Of a stretch of DNA of 64,000 bases, positions 1 through 9,611 are shown one piece after another. Location of the stretch: assembly GCF_030649675.1 (NCBI RefSeq), contig NZ_JAUTDR010000014.1, positions 57,390 to 121,389 on the forward strand, written 5' to 3'. Source of the stretch: Haliea sp. E1-2-M8 (GTDB lineage: Bacteria > Pseudomonadota > Gammaproteobacteria > Pseudomonadales > Halieaceae). Each line of letters opens with the position of its first letter. Positions within the stretch are counted from its first letter, which is position 1. Below the pieces are notes generated by a model that was not told the DNA's origin, searched no databases, and saw only the letters and a list, made by a program, of their open reading frames with translations. A program made the position numbers and the translations under genes.

Positions 1-1
1 A

Positions 2-850
2 AGCGCGAGCTTCAATGCACAGCGTACTCTTGAATTGTTGTCGCAATATCCGGTGACCACCTTTTGCGGGGCTCCCACCATCTACCGGATGTTTGTCCAG
101 CAACCTCTGGAAAACTATCGCTTCGCTGCCCTGCGACACTGCGTGGGCGCGGGTGAGCCCCTGAATCCGGAAGTTATCTCGGCATGGCGCCGGCACACGG
201 GAATCGTCATTCACGATGGCTACGGGCAAACGGAGACCGTACTGCTGTGTGGCAACTATCGCGGGATGGAACCGCGCTATGGCTCCATGGGAAAGCCGGC
301 GCCGGGTATTGATCTGCAGGTTGTAGACGAGCACGGCGAAATCGTCGCCCCAGGGGTGGAGGGAGACCTCGCGGTTCGGGTGCGGCCGGAACCTCCGTTG
401 GGACTCTTTCTTGGCTATAAGGGGGAAGAGGATAAAACCGATCGCAGTTTCCGCGGAGACTGGTATATCACCGGAGACCGCGCCCGGGTGGATGACGATG
501 CCTACTTCTGGTTCGTCAGCCGCGCCGATGACGTCATCCTCTCGGCGGGCTACCGGATTGGCCCGTTCGAGGTAGAGAGTGCCCTGATCGAACACCCGGC
601 CGTCGCCGAGTCCGCCGTGGTGGCGAGTCCTGATGAACAGCGTGGGGAGGTCGTCAAGGCATTTGTGGTGCTGGCGCCGGGGCATGAGCCTGGTGAGGAG
701 CTGAGCCTCGCGCTGCAGAACCACGTCAAGGCGGTTACCGCACCCTACAAATATCCCCGTCGCATTGAGTTCGTCGAGGAACTGCCGAAAACCGTCAGCG
801 GCAAGATTCGTCGCGTGGAGTTGCGGGAGCGGGAATGGGGCAAAGTTTGA
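2..850 (+). CDS. Acyl-CoA synthetase, medium-chain (ACSM-like), 5' end cut by window
   Basis: This is the C-terminal part of an AMP-forming acyl-CoA synthetase; the frame is open back to base 2, so the gene starts outside the window. It would adenylate a carboxylate with ATP and transfer it to CoA. Visible features are the adenylate motif GYGQTE, the hinge region [10 protein letters not shown] followed by the [15 protein letters not shown] segment typical of the ACSM group, and the C-terminal [10 protein letters not shown] with the catalytic lysine. A second synthetase follows 76 bases downstream on the same strand, and then the qhp genes. The acid substrate cannot be read from sequence. A role in activating acids made from amine-derived aldehydes is an inference from position. 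Confidence 0.9.
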   Translation, partial: SASFNAQRTLELLSQYPVTTFCGAPTIYRMFVQQPLENYRFAALRHCVGAGEPLNPEVISAWRRHTGIVIHDGYGQTETVLLCGNYRGMEPRYGSMGKPAPGIDLQVVDEHGEIVAPGVEGDLAVRVRPEPPLGLFLGYKGEEDKTDRSFRGDWYITGDRARVDDDAYFWFVSRADDVILSAGYRIGPFEVESALIEHPAVAESAVVASPDEQRGEVVKAFVVLAPGHEPGEELSLALQNHVKAVTAPYKYPRRIEFVEELPKTVSGKIRRVELREREWGKV

Positions 851-926
851 GCGGCCGCACGGTGGCAATCTCCCGGGGGTACACTGTCGGCGGCGGCCCG
901 GCAAACAGGATAGGACGCGCAAAATA

Positions 927-2633
927 ATGGACAGGCAACTTACCCTCAGCGCACTGGACGGCCCCACGGACCAGCCTCTGCTCTACCAGACCATCGGTGC
1001 GGCATTCGACGCGACCGTCGCGCGATTCCCGGATCACGAGGCCCTCGTGGTCCGGCACCAAGGGGTTCGCTGGAGCTATCTCGAGTACCAGCGGCGGGTA
1101 GACGACCTTGCCTGCGGCCTCTTGGCGCTTGGAGTGGAAGCGGGGGAGCGGGTCGGGATATGGGGTCCGAATTCGAGCGAGTGGTGCCTGACCCAGTTCG
1201 CCACAGCAAAAATCGGCGCCATCATGGTCTGCATCAATCCCGCCTATCGCCTGTACGAGCTGGAATATGCCCTGAACAAGGTGCAGTGCCGGACGCTGAT
1301 TACGGCGCAGCAGTTCAAGACCAGCGACTACCTGGGCATGCTGCAGAGCCTCGCACCCGAGCTGCAGAGCTGTACCCCAGGCGCGCTGCGCTCACAGCGC
1401 TTGCCTCACTTGCAGCGGGTGATCCAGATGGGGACGGGAAGCGTCCCGGGCATGCTTGATTTTGCAGAGGTCTGTGCCAGCGGTACCGCTGCCGATCGAG
1501 ACCTACTGCAACAGCGGGCAGATTCGCTGTCGCCGGCGGATGCGATCAATATACAGTTCACCAGCGGTACCACTGGCAACCCCAAGGGGGCCACCCTTAC
1601 TCACCTCAATATCCTCAACAATGGCAAGCTCGTGGGCGATGGGATGCGCCTGACCGAGCACGACCGGCTGTGCATTCCCGTACCGCTCTACCACTGTTTC
1701 GGTATGGTGATGGGGAATCTGGCCTGTATTACTCACGGCGCGACCGCGGTGTTTCCGAGCGAAGCCTTTGACCCGGCGGCGACGCTGGCGACCGTCGCCG
1801 GGGAACGCTGTACTGCCCTGCATGGCGTCCCCACCATGTTCATTGCCGAGCTCGATCTCCCCGATTTCAATGACTACGACCTCAGCAGTCTACGCACGGG
1901 GATCATGGCGGGTGCTACCTGTCCGGTGGAGGTGATGAAGCGGGTGGTGGGCAGAATGCATATGGAAGAAGTTCTCATAGCCTACGGCCAGACCGAAACC
2001 AGCCCCGTCAACCACATGACTTCGTCCGACGACTCCATTGACAAGCGCGTCAGCACCGTCGGCCGCCCCGCTCCCCATTGCGAGATCAAGATCGTCGATG
2101 CCGAAGGCAAGATCGTTCCGGTGGGCGAGAAAGGCGAAATCTGCTGCCGGGGATATTCAGTCATGCGGGGTTACTGGGATGACCCGGAGCGAACCGCGGA
2201 AACCATTGATCGCGATGGCTGGCTGCATTCCGGTGACATTGGGGTCATGGATGCAGAGGGCTATACCCAGATCACGGGCCGGATCAAGGACATGATCATC
2301 CGCGGGGGCGAGAACATTTACCCGCGCGAGGTGGAGGAATTTCTCTACACCCACCCCGAGATCCAGGAAGCGCAGGTATTCGGGATTACCGATCACCGCT
2401 ACGGGGAGCAGGTCTGTGCCTGGATCAAACTGCGCGAGGGCTCTTCCTTGGAAGTAGAGCATATCCTGGAATACTGTGTTGGACAGATCACCCATTTCAA
2501 GATTCCCCGGCATGTGCGGCTGGTGGAAGAATTCCCGATGACGGTGACAGGCAAGATCCAGAAATTTCTGATGCGGGAGCATATGTCCCGCGAATTGGGT
2601 ATTGAAACAGGTAACCCTGGAGATAAAACGTGA
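927..2633 (+). CDS. AMP-binding fatty acyl-CoA synthetase
   Basis: A complete 568-residue AMP-forming acyl-CoA synthetase. The phosphate-binding loop is [14 protein letters not shown], the adenine motif is AYGQTET, the aspartate motif is [10 protein letters not shown], and the C-terminus carries [10 protein letters not shown] with the catalytic lysine. ATG 927 was chosen because family homology begins just after it; the frame stays open upstream to 765, but that extension overlaps the previous gene and is arginine-rich shadow sequence. The stop overlaps the GTG start of qhpA, which indicates co-transcription and translational coupling with the amine dehydrogenase operon. Likely substrates are medium- or long-chain fatty acids. 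A physiological link to amine-derived acids is inferred. Confidence 0.9.
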   Translation: MDRQLTLSALDGPTDQPLLYQTIGAAFDATVARFPDHEALVVRHQGVRWSYLEYQRRVDDLACGLLALGVEAGERVGIWGPNSSEWCLTQFATAKIGAIMVCINPAYRLYELEYALNKVQCRTLITAQQFKTSDYLGMLQSLAPELQSCTPGALRSQRLPHLQRVIQMGTGSVPGMLDFAEVCASGTAADRDLLQQRADSLSPADAINIQFTSGTTGNPKGATLTHLNILNNGKLVGDGMRLTEHDRLCIPVPLYHCFGMVMGNLACITHGATAVFPSEAFDPAATLATVAGERCTALHGVPTMFIAELDLPDFNDYDLSSLRTGIMAGATCPVEVMKRVVGRMHMEEVLIAYGQTETSPVNHMTSSDDSIDKRVSTVGRPAPHCEIKIVDAEGKIVPVGEKGEICCRGYSVMRGYWDDPERTAETIDRDGWLHSGDIGVMDAEGYTQITGRIKDMIIRGGENIYPREVEEFLYTHPEIQEAQVFGITDHRYGEQVCAWIKLREGSSLEVEHILEYCVGQITHFKIPRHVRLVEEFPMTVTGKIQKFLMREHMSRELGIETGNPGDKT

Positions 2634-4249
2634 CCATCAAGACTGGACTGATCTCTTCACTGGCGGCAACCGTGCTGCTTGCGTGTCACCTGAGCGCGCA
2701 GGCCGCGGGGTCGGCGGAGGCCATCATGACGGCGAGTTGCTCTGGCTGTCACAAGCAGGATGACAACGGCACATGGAGTCGCATTAGCGAACAACGCAAA
2801 ACTCCCGAGGGCTGGCACATGACGCTGGTGCGTATGGAAGAGATACACGGCGCCAGCATCGTTGACCCCGCAGGTGGTGAACCGGGTGCCGCGATGCGCA
2901 CGCTGGTTCGGCACCTGGCCGACACCCAGGGGCTGACTCCGGCTGAAAGCGCGCCCTGGCGCTATGTGCTGGAGCGTGAACTTAACACCATCGAAGAGCA
3001 TGATACGGAACTGTTTGCCAGCATGTGCGCGCGCTGCCACTCGGGTGCAAGGGTCGGTCTGCAACGCCGCAGCGAGGAGGAGTGGCGTCATCTGGTGCAC
3101 TTTCACCTGGGCCAGTTCCCCTCGGCTGAGTACTCACTCATGGGACGGGACCGGGACTGGCTGGGTATTGCCCTCAATGAAATGGTGCCCTGGCTCGCGA
3201 GCGAATTGCCGCTGGACAACGATGCCTGGACGCAATGGCAGGCGCAGCCAAAGCAGCCGTTTGCAGGACGCTGGAGAGTAGCTGGACACATGCCGGGCAA
3301 AGGCCTGTTTGCCGGAGATATGGTGGTGACTGACGGCAGCGACCGTGACTACGATGTAGAATTCAACGGCGAATTCGAAAATGGGGAGCCGCTGTCTGGT
3401 GCCGGTAAGGCGCTGGTTTACAGTGGCCATGAGTGGCGCGCCAGCTTGACTCTGGATGGCGAAGCCTATCAGCAAGTGCTGATGGCGGAGCCCGGCAGCG
3501 CCCAACTCCATGGTCGCATGTTTCGTCGCGACAACGTTGAATGGGGCTTGCGCATGCAGGCCGCCAGGGCCGGCGGTGAAGCCCGAATAATGGCCATGCA
3601 GCCATCCTATATTCGCGCGGGGGCCGAGCAGCGGCTGTTGCTGGTGGGTGCTGGGCTGGACCTTGAGGCGGATATTGGCCTGGGAGCGGGGCTGGAAGTC
3701 CTCGGGGTCACCGAGCGCAGTGCCGACGGCATGGTGCTGCAGGTCCGCGCGGCGGCGGATGCCGCAGAGGGAGGGCGTACCGTCAGTGTCGGCGAGGCCG
3801 GCGCAGAAGGCATGCTGACGATATATCGTTCCCTGGACCGGGTCACCGTAGAACCCGCATACGCGGTAGCCAGGGTGGGCGGCAATGGTGGTTCACAGCC
3901 TGTGGTGGAAGCCATGTTCGACGCTATCGGTTTCAGTAACGGCCCCGATGGTGAACCCGGAACCGAGGATGATTTAAGGGTAGGGCCGCTATCGGCAAAG
4001 TGGTCCGTAGCTCCCTTCAATGCGCAGGCAGCGGCTGATGAGGATGTCCGTTTTGCAGGTGCAATGGACGCGGCCTCCGGAGTATTCACGCCGGGAGCGG
4101 CTGGCCCGAATCCCGAGCGCAAGTATCAAACCAACAATGCGGGCAACCTCAAGGTGCTCGCGACTGTTGAGCACGAAGGCGCTCTCCTCAATGCTGAGGG
4201 CCAATTGATAGTTACTGTACAGCGCTGGAATAATCCACCCATACGCTAG
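2630..4249 (+). CDS. qhpA: Quinohemoprotein amine dehydrogenase alpha subunit (diheme cytochrome c)
   Basis: The electron-transfer subunit of a periplasmic CTQ-dependent amine dehydrogenase, 539 residues. A Sec signal peptide spans about residues 1-26 (hydrophobic core then AQAAG). Two c-type heme motifs are visible: CSGCH at 37-41 and CARCH at 133-137. The remaining about 370 residues match the beta-sandwich domains of the family by length and composition. The start is a GTG overlapping the stop of the acyl-CoA synthetase. Genes qhpD, qhpC and qhpB follow directly. In the known enzyme this subunit passes electrons from the CTQ cofactor in QhpC to a soluble acceptor such as cytochrome c or azurin. 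The assignment rests on the two hemes plus the diagnostic neighbourhood. Confidence 0.95.
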   Translation: MTIKTGLISSLAATVLLACHLSAQAAGSAEAIMTASCSGCHKQDDNGTWSRISEQRKTPEGWHMTLVRMEEIHGASIVDPAGGEPGAAMRTLVRHLADTQGLTPAESAPWRYVLERELNTIEEHDTELFASMCARCHSGARVGLQRRSEEEWRHLVHFHLGQFPSAEYSLMGRDRDWLGIALNEMVPWLASELPLDNDAWTQWQAQPKQPFAGRWRVAGHMPGKGLFAGDMVVTDGSDRDYDVEFNGEFENGEPLSGAGKALVYSGHEWRASLTLDGEAYQQVLMAEPGSAQLHGRMFRRDNVEWGLRMQAARAGGEARIMAMQPSYIRAGAEQRLLLVGAGLDLEADIGLGAGLEVLGVTERSADGMVLQVRAAADAAEGGRTVSVGEAGAEGMLTIYRSLDRVTVEPAYAVARVGGNGGSQPVVEAMFDAIGFSNGPDGEPGTEDDLRVGPLSAKWSVAPFNAQAAADEDVRFAGAMDAASGVFTPGAAGPNPERKYQTNNAGNLKVLATVEHEGALLNAEGQLIVTVQRWNNPPIR

Positions 4250-4269
4250 TCTTCCTGGGAGCAAACACC

Positions 4270-5694
4270 ATGGGCATGGCATTGAATCTGAATGAAAACA
4301 ACTTCCATCAGGTCGAGGTGGAAGGTCGCCAGCTGCTGTTCCATATTCCCAGCAGTAGCCTGTTTGAGGCCGACGAGACCCTTGAGCGGGTCATCACAGG
4401 TCTGCGGCAGTGGGGACCGCTTTCCGCGGAGGAGCTTGGCGCGCGGCTGGGAGGGGTCTCGGTGACTGAGGCCCTCGCGGATCTCGACAGCCTTGGGATC
4501 GTTAGTGGCACGGCTGCCACCACCGCGGGACGCCTGTCTATCCCCGACAAGTTGCCCCTGACCACCGTCGTTCTCAACGTCAATACAGGCTGTAACCTGA
4601 GCTGCACCTACTGCTACAAGGAGGATCTGGCGACACCAACGGCAGGTGAAAAAATGCAGCTGCAAACCGCCATCGATTCCCTGGAGATGCTATTGGCGCA
4701 GTCGCCGGAGCAGCCCCGCTACAATGTTGTTTTCTTTGGTGGCGAACCCCTCTCCAACTTGCCTCTGATTCGCGAAGTGGTTGATTTTGCCGAGCAGCGT
4801 TTCCGAGCCCTGGGTAAGCGCGTTGACTTTTCTCTCACGACCAACGCCACCATGTTGAACGCCAAGACCATTGAATATCTCGATAGCCACTGCTTCGGCA
4901 TCGCGGTAAGCATTGATGGGCCCAAGGCGATCCATGATCGCAACCGGATTACCGTCGGCGGTCAGGGCACCTACGAGACGGTAGCTCGCAAGGTGGACCT
5001 GCTCCTCTCCAGCTATCGTTCCCGACCCGTGGGGGCGCGCGTCACTCTCACCCGAGGCATCACCGATATCGAGCTTATCTGGGATCACTTGTTCAACGAA
5101 CTGGGCTTTGCGGAAGTGGGGTTTGCACCCGTAACGGCGGGTGACATGGACAGTTTCAATCTTGCCGAAGAAGAGCTGGTGGCAGTGTTTGCTGGCATGA
5201 AACGCCTGGGGGAGCGTTATGTTGAAGAGGCGCTGCAGCACCGCAATATTGGATTTTCCAATCTGCACCAGCTGCTCACCGATATCCACGAAGGCACCAA
5301 GAAAGCACTTCCGTGTGGCGCAGGGTATTCCATGGTGGCGGTTGACAAGGACGGTGGCGTTAACCTCTGCCACCGATTCACCGGTTCGGAGCTACCGACC
5401 TTTGGTTCCGTCAGCGACGGTCGAGGCCTCGATGTGGCGGCCCTGGGTGAATTCCTTTCCCATCGCCTTGATCGCAGTAATACCGGCTGTAATACCTGTC
5501 ATATTCGCAATCTTTGCTCTGGTGGCTGCTATCACGAGAGCTACCAGCGTTACAACGACCCGGCGCACCCGGTCTATCATTACTGTGAGCTGATGCGTGA
5601 CTGGGTTGACTTCGGGGTGGGCGCTTACGCCCGTATAGCCGCAGCCAACCCCCGCTTTTTTACCGATTACATCACCCCCCGGAGGGCAAGCTGA
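4270..5694 (+). CDS. qhpD: Radical SAM/SPASM maturase of amine dehydrogenase gamma subunit
   Basis: A 474-residue radical SAM enzyme. The SAM-cluster cysteines are C108, C112 and C115 ([15 protein letters not shown]), followed by the glycine-rich FFGGEP strand. A C-terminal SPASM-type region carries further cysteines ([24 protein letters not shown]). The N-terminal about 100 residues resemble a peptide-binding segment. In Paracoccus, QhpD makes the Cys-to-Asp/Glu thioether bridges inside QhpC in the cytoplasm. The target gene qhpC begins on the A of this stop codon (TGATG), implying translational coupling of enzyme and peptide substrate. ATG 4270 is used; ATG 4276 is an equally plausible alternative. 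Confidence 0.96.
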   Translation: MGMALNLNENNFHQVEVEGRQLLFHIPSSSLFEADETLERVITGLRQWGPLSAEELGARLGGVSVTEALADLDSLGIVSGTAATTAGRLSIPDKLPLTTVVLNVNTGCNLSCTYCYKEDLATPTAGEKMQLQTAIDSLEMLLAQSPEQPRYNVVFFGGEPLSNLPLIREVVDFAEQRFRALGKRVDFSLTTNATMLNAKTIEYLDSHCFGIAVSIDGPKAIHDRNRITVGGQGTYETVARKVDLLLSSYRSRPVGARVTLTRGITDIELIWDHLFNELGFAEVGFAPVTAGDMDSFNLAEEELVAVFAGMKRLGERYVEEALQHRNIGFSNLHQLLTDIHEGTKKALPCGAGYSMVAVDKDGGVNLCHRFTGSELPTFGSVSDGRGLDVAALGEFLSHRLDRSNTGCNTCHIRNLCSGGCYHESYQRYNDPAHPVYHYCELMRDWVDFGVGAYARIAAANPRFFTDYITPRRAS

Positions 5695-6020
5695 TGAAAC
5701 ACCTTAAGCCGTTGAATCACAAGGCACGGTTGCTGGACGAGGCAGCTGACACCGATGGGATGGATGAGGTCGTTGCCATGCAGAGCGTAGTGGGTTGCAC
5801 CGCGACTACGGATCCAGGCTGGGAGGTCGACACGTTTGGTGGTGTCGCGGGTCTTTGCCAACCCATGGAGGCAGATCTCTACGGCTGTGCAGACCCATGC
5901 TGGTGGCCCGCGCAGGTTCCCGATGTCATGGTGAACTATCCGGACTGGGATGGTCAGTCACCTTCCGCAGGCCAGGACTGGCGCAAGCTTGACGCGGTCT
6001 TCCCCGAGAGCGATTCATGA
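5694..6020 (+). CDS. qhpC: Amine dehydrogenase gamma subunit, CTQ-containing peptide
   Basis: The 108-residue catalytic subunit precursor. Its cysteine pattern reproduces the known cross-links. Subtracting a 28-residue leader, C35-E44, C55-D61 and C69-D77 correspond to the three thioether bridges (7-16, 27-33 and 41-49 of the mature family numbering). C65-W71 corresponds to the cysteine-tryptophylquinone pair (37-43). The central [14 protein letters not shown] stretch is the family signature. The leader (residues 1-28) has no hydrophobic core, so it is not a Sec signal. That agrees with export through QhpF and cleavage by QhpE. The gene overlaps qhpD upstream and qhpB downstream. All cofactor residues are present. 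Confidence 0.97.
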   Translation: MKHLKPLNHKARLLDEAADTDGMDEVVAMQSVVGCTATTDPGWEVDTFGGVAGLCQPMEADLYGCADPCWWPAQVPDVMVNYPDWDGQSPSAGQDWRKLDAVFPESDS

Positions 6021-7189
6021 GGCAGGCAGACATGTTGAAAGGATTGAGAAATAGTGCCGGCCTCGGCCGCAGCACCCACGCCCTGCTGGTGATGTCCATG
6101 GCACTGCTGGCGGCGGGCTGTGATGCAGAGGAAACGTCCACTACCTTCCAGGGGGAGGGCGCAGCCAGTGATGTGATGGTGGTGATGAACAAGCCCAACA
6201 ACCTGCATGTGGTTGATCTTGGCCAACGGCGCGTAATCAGAACCTGCGAGTTGCCGGGGGATTTCGGGCCGGGAACGGTGGCCGTGGCGCCTGACGGTAA
6301 TACGGCCTATGCCCTTACCAACCGGTTTGAAAATATCTACGGCGTTGCGATAGATACCTGCGAAATCGTGTTTTCCGCACGCCAATCCCAAGGCGAAGAA
6401 CGGGTCAAGACTTTCGCCGGTATCGCGGTCAGCAAGGATGGGCGGGAACTCTACACCCACCAGAGTCCTACACGGCTACTGGCGGATCGCTACGAAGTCC
6501 AGGGCGCCCGTTTGGCAGTATACGACACTAACGGGGGTCTCGACAGCCTACCGCTGAGAACACTTCCGGCACCACGCCAGATTACCATCATGGCCACTGG
6601 CGAGGATGGAACAGTCTACCTCGGTGGGCGCGATATCTTTGCCATGGACCCGTCCAGCGGGGAAGTTCGCGTCGCCCTGCCCAGTCAAAGCGCGGATATA
6701 GCGCTGGAGAGTCAGCGTGATGTGCTGTCAGTCTGGCCTCTCGGCTCGGTCAACAATGAGATGGTGAGAATGTACTCTGCGGCGCGATTCCAGGATGAGT
6801 CGCAGGATATGGAAACCGCGGACTGGATCTGGGGCTATGAGCGCATCGACCTGGCGACAGGCGCTGCCGAGGACCGGGTGTTCGGCCCCCTGGAAGTAGT
6901 GTTGTTTTCCGGCATGGCGAGGCCCGACCATCCGGAGCAGTTCTTCGGTGTCCTGACCCAGTTGAAGAAGTTTGATGTGGCGGCGGCCCAGGAGGTCGCC
7001 TCGGTTGATCTCGAGCACAGCTACTACTGCATCAACTTTGCGACCGACGGCAGCGAACTGTACTTGGCCGGTACATTCAACGATATCGCCATCTACGACC
7101 CTGACACACTTGAAAGGTTGGGTAATATTCAGCTTCCCGGCGGGGACATGTCGTTGGCAAACTCGCAGGTGTTCCGGCGGGTGTTGTAG
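6017..7189 (+). CDS. qhpB: Amine dehydrogenase beta subunit (seven-bladed beta-propeller)
   Basis: A 390-residue periplasmic beta-propeller subunit that, with QhpA and QhpC, forms the amine dehydrogenase. The repeated blade-like patterns (for example [46 protein letters not shown]) support the fold. The ATG overlaps the qhpC stop. The N-terminus has a basic and hydrophobic signal ending in LLAAGC (C35), which fits a lipoprotein box with Asp at +2. If lipidated, the complex could be tethered to the inner membrane rather than be freely soluble; this is inferred. A second start at M6 (6032) is possible and does not change the signal. Confidence 0.93.
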   Translation: MRQADMLKGLRNSAGLGRSTHALLVMSMALLAAGCDAEETSTTFQGEGAASDVMVVMNKPNNLHVVDLGQRRVIRTCELPGDFGPGTVAVAPDGNTAYALTNRFENIYGVAIDTCEIVFSARQSQGEERVKTFAGIAVSKDGRELYTHQSPTRLLADRYEVQGARLAVYDTNGGLDSLPLRTLPAPRQITIMATGEDGTVYLGGRDIFAMDPSSGEVRVALPSQSADIALESQRDVLSVWPLGSVNNEMVRMYSAARFQDESQDMETADWIWGYERIDLATGAAEDRVFGPLEVVLFSGMARPDHPEQFFGVLTQLKKFDVAAAQEVASVDLEHSYYCINFATDGSELYLAGTFNDIAIYDPDTLERLGNIQLPGGDMSLANSQVFRRVL

Positions 7190-7195
7190 CGTTTC

Positions 7196-8911
7196 GTGCC
7201 CCTCGAGGCCCCCCAGCAGCCTGAGTCCGCCAGCCGTTCCGAGGATCTGCGCTGGCTGGCGGGGTTTCTCCTGCCCCACAGGGTCGCCCTGGCAGGGCTG
7301 CTGTTGCTGTCGGTATCCACCTCCCTGTTGGTCCTGATTCAGCCCTACCTGACAAAATTGCTGATAGACGACGCCCTGCTTGCGGGGCGGGTAGATATCC
7401 TGCTGATCATTGTCGGCCTGATCTTTGGCGCCGGCCTGCTGGCAACGATTCTGTCGGGTCTGAACCGGTATTGCTATACCCGCCTGTCCGGGCGGGTACT
7501 GTTCGCGATACGGGAATTGGTTTACCGCCACCTGCAGACGTTGTCACCAGCCTTTTTTAGCCGCAACCGCAGTGGGGATATTCTTGCACGTCTCGATGGG
7601 GATGTGGCGGAACTGCAGCGTTTTTCTGTCGACAGCCTGTTCGCAGCGGTCAGCGCGCTGCTGGGCCTGGTGGGTACTATCGGATTCATGCTGCTATTGA
7701 GCTGGCAGTTGACCATGGTGCTCTTGGTTGTCTCCCCGCTGCAATGGCTCTACCTCAGGTTCATGCGTCCGCGGGTCCAGGAACAGACACGCCAGCTCCG
7801 CGAGCGCTCCAGTGACATATCTGCATTTCTGGTAGAAACCCTGCCCGCCATGAAATTCATTCAGGGCATGGCGAGCGAGGGTCGGGAGGCCGTCCGCCTG
7901 GGCAGGCTCAACTCCCGGTACCTGGACCGGCTGTTGCACCTGCAGCTGGTCGAATTCGCCACGGCAGCCGTACCCAACACCCTGACTTCTGCGGGGCGCG
8001 CGACGGTGTTCCTGATAGGCGGTTACTGGGTCATTCAGGGGCAGCTGGAGCTGGGTTCGCTGATTGCGTTCGCTAGTTACCTGGGCATGGCGGCGGGCCC
8101 GGTGCAGGGACTGCTGGGCCTGTATATGTCGCTGGCCCGGGTGCAGGTCAGTCTCGAACGCGTGCGGTACCTGCTTGACGCGTCTCCCGATGTTGATGCC
8201 GGGGGAACCGCGGTTCCGCCGGAGCGGCTGTGGCAGGGAATTCTGCTCGATGCTGTGAGTTTCCACTATCCCCTGCACGATGACGATGTGTTGCAGGGTG
8301 CCTCCCTGGAAATTCCGGCGGGTAGCAGCGTCGGTCTTCAGAGTCCATCGGGATCTGGCAAGACTACGCTCGTTGACCTGTTGCTGCGCCACTATGATCC
8401 CCAAGCGGGGAGCATCCAGGTGGACGGCATCAACCTGAGGGAGTTTGATCTGAGTCTCTGGCGCAGCCGCATCGCCCTGGTAGCCCAAGATATTGTTCTT
8501 TTTCGGGGTTCCATTTGTGACAATATTCGCTACGCGCGGCCAGATGCCAGCGATGCCGAGGTGGAGGAAGCTGCGCAGCGGGCACGGCTCGGCGGGCTTG
8601 CGAAGCGATTGCCCCTGGGCCTGGATACCCCGGTCGGGGATCGTGGTACTCGCTTGTCGGGTGGGGAGCGGCAGCGCATTGCCATCGCCCGGGCCCTGTT
8701 GCAACAACCACTGCTGGTTATCCTGGACGAAGCAACCTCGGCGGTGGACCAAGAGGTGGAGCAGGAAGTGCTAGCGATGGTGAATCAGGTATTTGCGGGG
8801 CAAACCCGATTGCTAATAAGCCATCGTGATTCCGCACTGGGAAGCTGCGATGGCCGCATATCGATTGTAGACCGCAAGCTTGAAATACTATGGCATCTGG
8901 GCAGCGTGTGA
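7196..8911 (+). CDS. qhpF: ABC transporter, fused permease-ATPase, for QhpC export
   Basis: A 571-residue type I exporter half-transporter with about six membrane segments in the first about 310 residues and an ATPase domain after that. Walker A is PSGSGKTT near residue 385, the signature is LSGGERQ near 487, and Walker B is LLVILDEATSAVD near 508. The start is GTG, six bases after qhpB. In the known qhp system this protein exports the cross-linked QhpC to the periplasm. No N-terminal C39 peptidase is present. The partner protease qhpE begins 22 bases before this stop, consistent with coupled leader removal and export. Confidence 0.92.
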   Translation: MPLEAPQQPESASRSEDLRWLAGFLLPHRVALAGLLLLSVSTSLLVLIQPYLTKLLIDDALLAGRVDILLIIVGLIFGAGLLATILSGLNRYCYTRLSGRVLFAIRELVYRHLQTLSPAFFSRNRSGDILARLDGDVAELQRFSVDSLFAAVSALLGLVGTIGFMLLLSWQLTMVLLVVSPLQWLYLRFMRPRVQEQTRQLRERSSDISAFLVETLPAMKFIQGMASEGREAVRLGRLNSRYLDRLLHLQLVEFATAAVPNTLTSAGRATVFLIGGYWVIQGQLELGSLIAFASYLGMAAGPVQGLLGLYMSLARVQVSLERVRYLLDASPDVDAGGTAVPPERLWQGILLDAVSFHYPLHDDDVLQGASLEIPAGSSVGLQSPSGSGKTTLVDLLLRHYDPQAGSIQVDGINLREFDLSLWRSRIALVAQDIVLFRGSICDNIRYARPDASDAEVEEAAQRARLGGLAKRLPLGLDTPVGDRGTRLSGGERQRIAIARALLQQPLLVILDEATSAVDQEVEQEVLAMVNQVFAGQTRLLISHRDSALGSCDGRISIVDRKLEILWHLGSV

Positions 8912-9588
8912 GTCGCCTGCGCGTTGGCCTGGTAGACAGTGGCCTGGACCATGCAGCGTTGCCCGCGGCGGTAGCGAGCTGTGCCTTCAGGGTCGCGGGT
9001 GCTCACCCCGGCGTAGTGTGTGCAGCGGAGCCACAGCTCGATCGGCTGGGCCATGGCTCTGCCGTTGCCCGTGTACTTTTGCAGCGAGCACCTGAAGTCG
9101 CGTTGTTCAACGCACAGGTGTTTGACGACCAGCTGACCTGTAGCAGCAGCCAGGTAGTGGCGGCCCTGAACTGGTTGATTTCTGAAGACGTGCGCCTGAT
9201 CAATCTCAGTTTCGGTCTCCTGCGGGATTGCCCCGAGCTGGCCGGAGCGTGTGCCCGGGCCCTGGGGCAGGGCATCGTCCTCGTTGCCGCCAGCCCCGCT
9301 CGCGGTGCGCCGGTATTTCCCGCCAGCTACCCAGGGGTCATACGGGCAACGGGGGACGCGCGCTGTGCCCCGGGAGAGCTTTCCCGCCTGGACAGTTCAC
9401 AGGCGGATTTCGGGGCCTGCGTACGCGCCGACAGTTCCGGGCCTGCGGGCGCCAGCATCGGCTGTGTCCATGTGACTGCCGCCGTGGCGCAATACCTGCT
9501 CATGGAACCCGATGCCAGCCTGGAGCAGATCCATACCCACCTGGCTGCAGTCGCCCGGTTTCAGGGGCCGGAACATCGTCAGCACTGA
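8890..9588 (+). CDS. qhpE: Subtilisin-like leader peptidase of QhpC
   Basis: A 232-residue minimal subtilase with no signal peptide, so cytoplasmic. Catalytic residues are readable: D16 in GLVDSGLD, H55 in LGHGSAV, and S189 in the GASIG loop. In Paracoccus QhpE removes the 28-residue leader from cross-linked QhpC. The size is small for a subtilase (typical catalytic domains are about 275 residues), as known for QhpE. The ATG at 8890 lies inside the end of qhpF (22-base overlap). The gene ends 23 bases before the stop of convergent qhpG. Confidence 0.92.
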   Translation: MASGQRVSRLRVGLVDSGLDHAALPAAVASCAFRVAGAHPGVVCAAEPQLDRLGHGSAVARVLLQRAPEVALFNAQVFDDQLTCSSSQVVAALNWLISEDVRLINLSFGLLRDCPELAGACARALGQGIVLVAASPARGAPVFPASYPGVIRATGDARCAPGELSRLDSSQADFGACVRADSSGPAGASIGCVHVTAAVAQYLLMEPDASLEQIHTHLAAVARFQGPEHRQH

Positions 9589-9611
9589 TTGGGCGACGCG
9601 CAGCGTGGGGC

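Noticed and set aside
765..926. Longer N-terminus for the second acyl-CoA synthetase
   Set aside because: Overlaps the preceding gene, is arginine/proline-rich, and family similarity begins after ATG 927.
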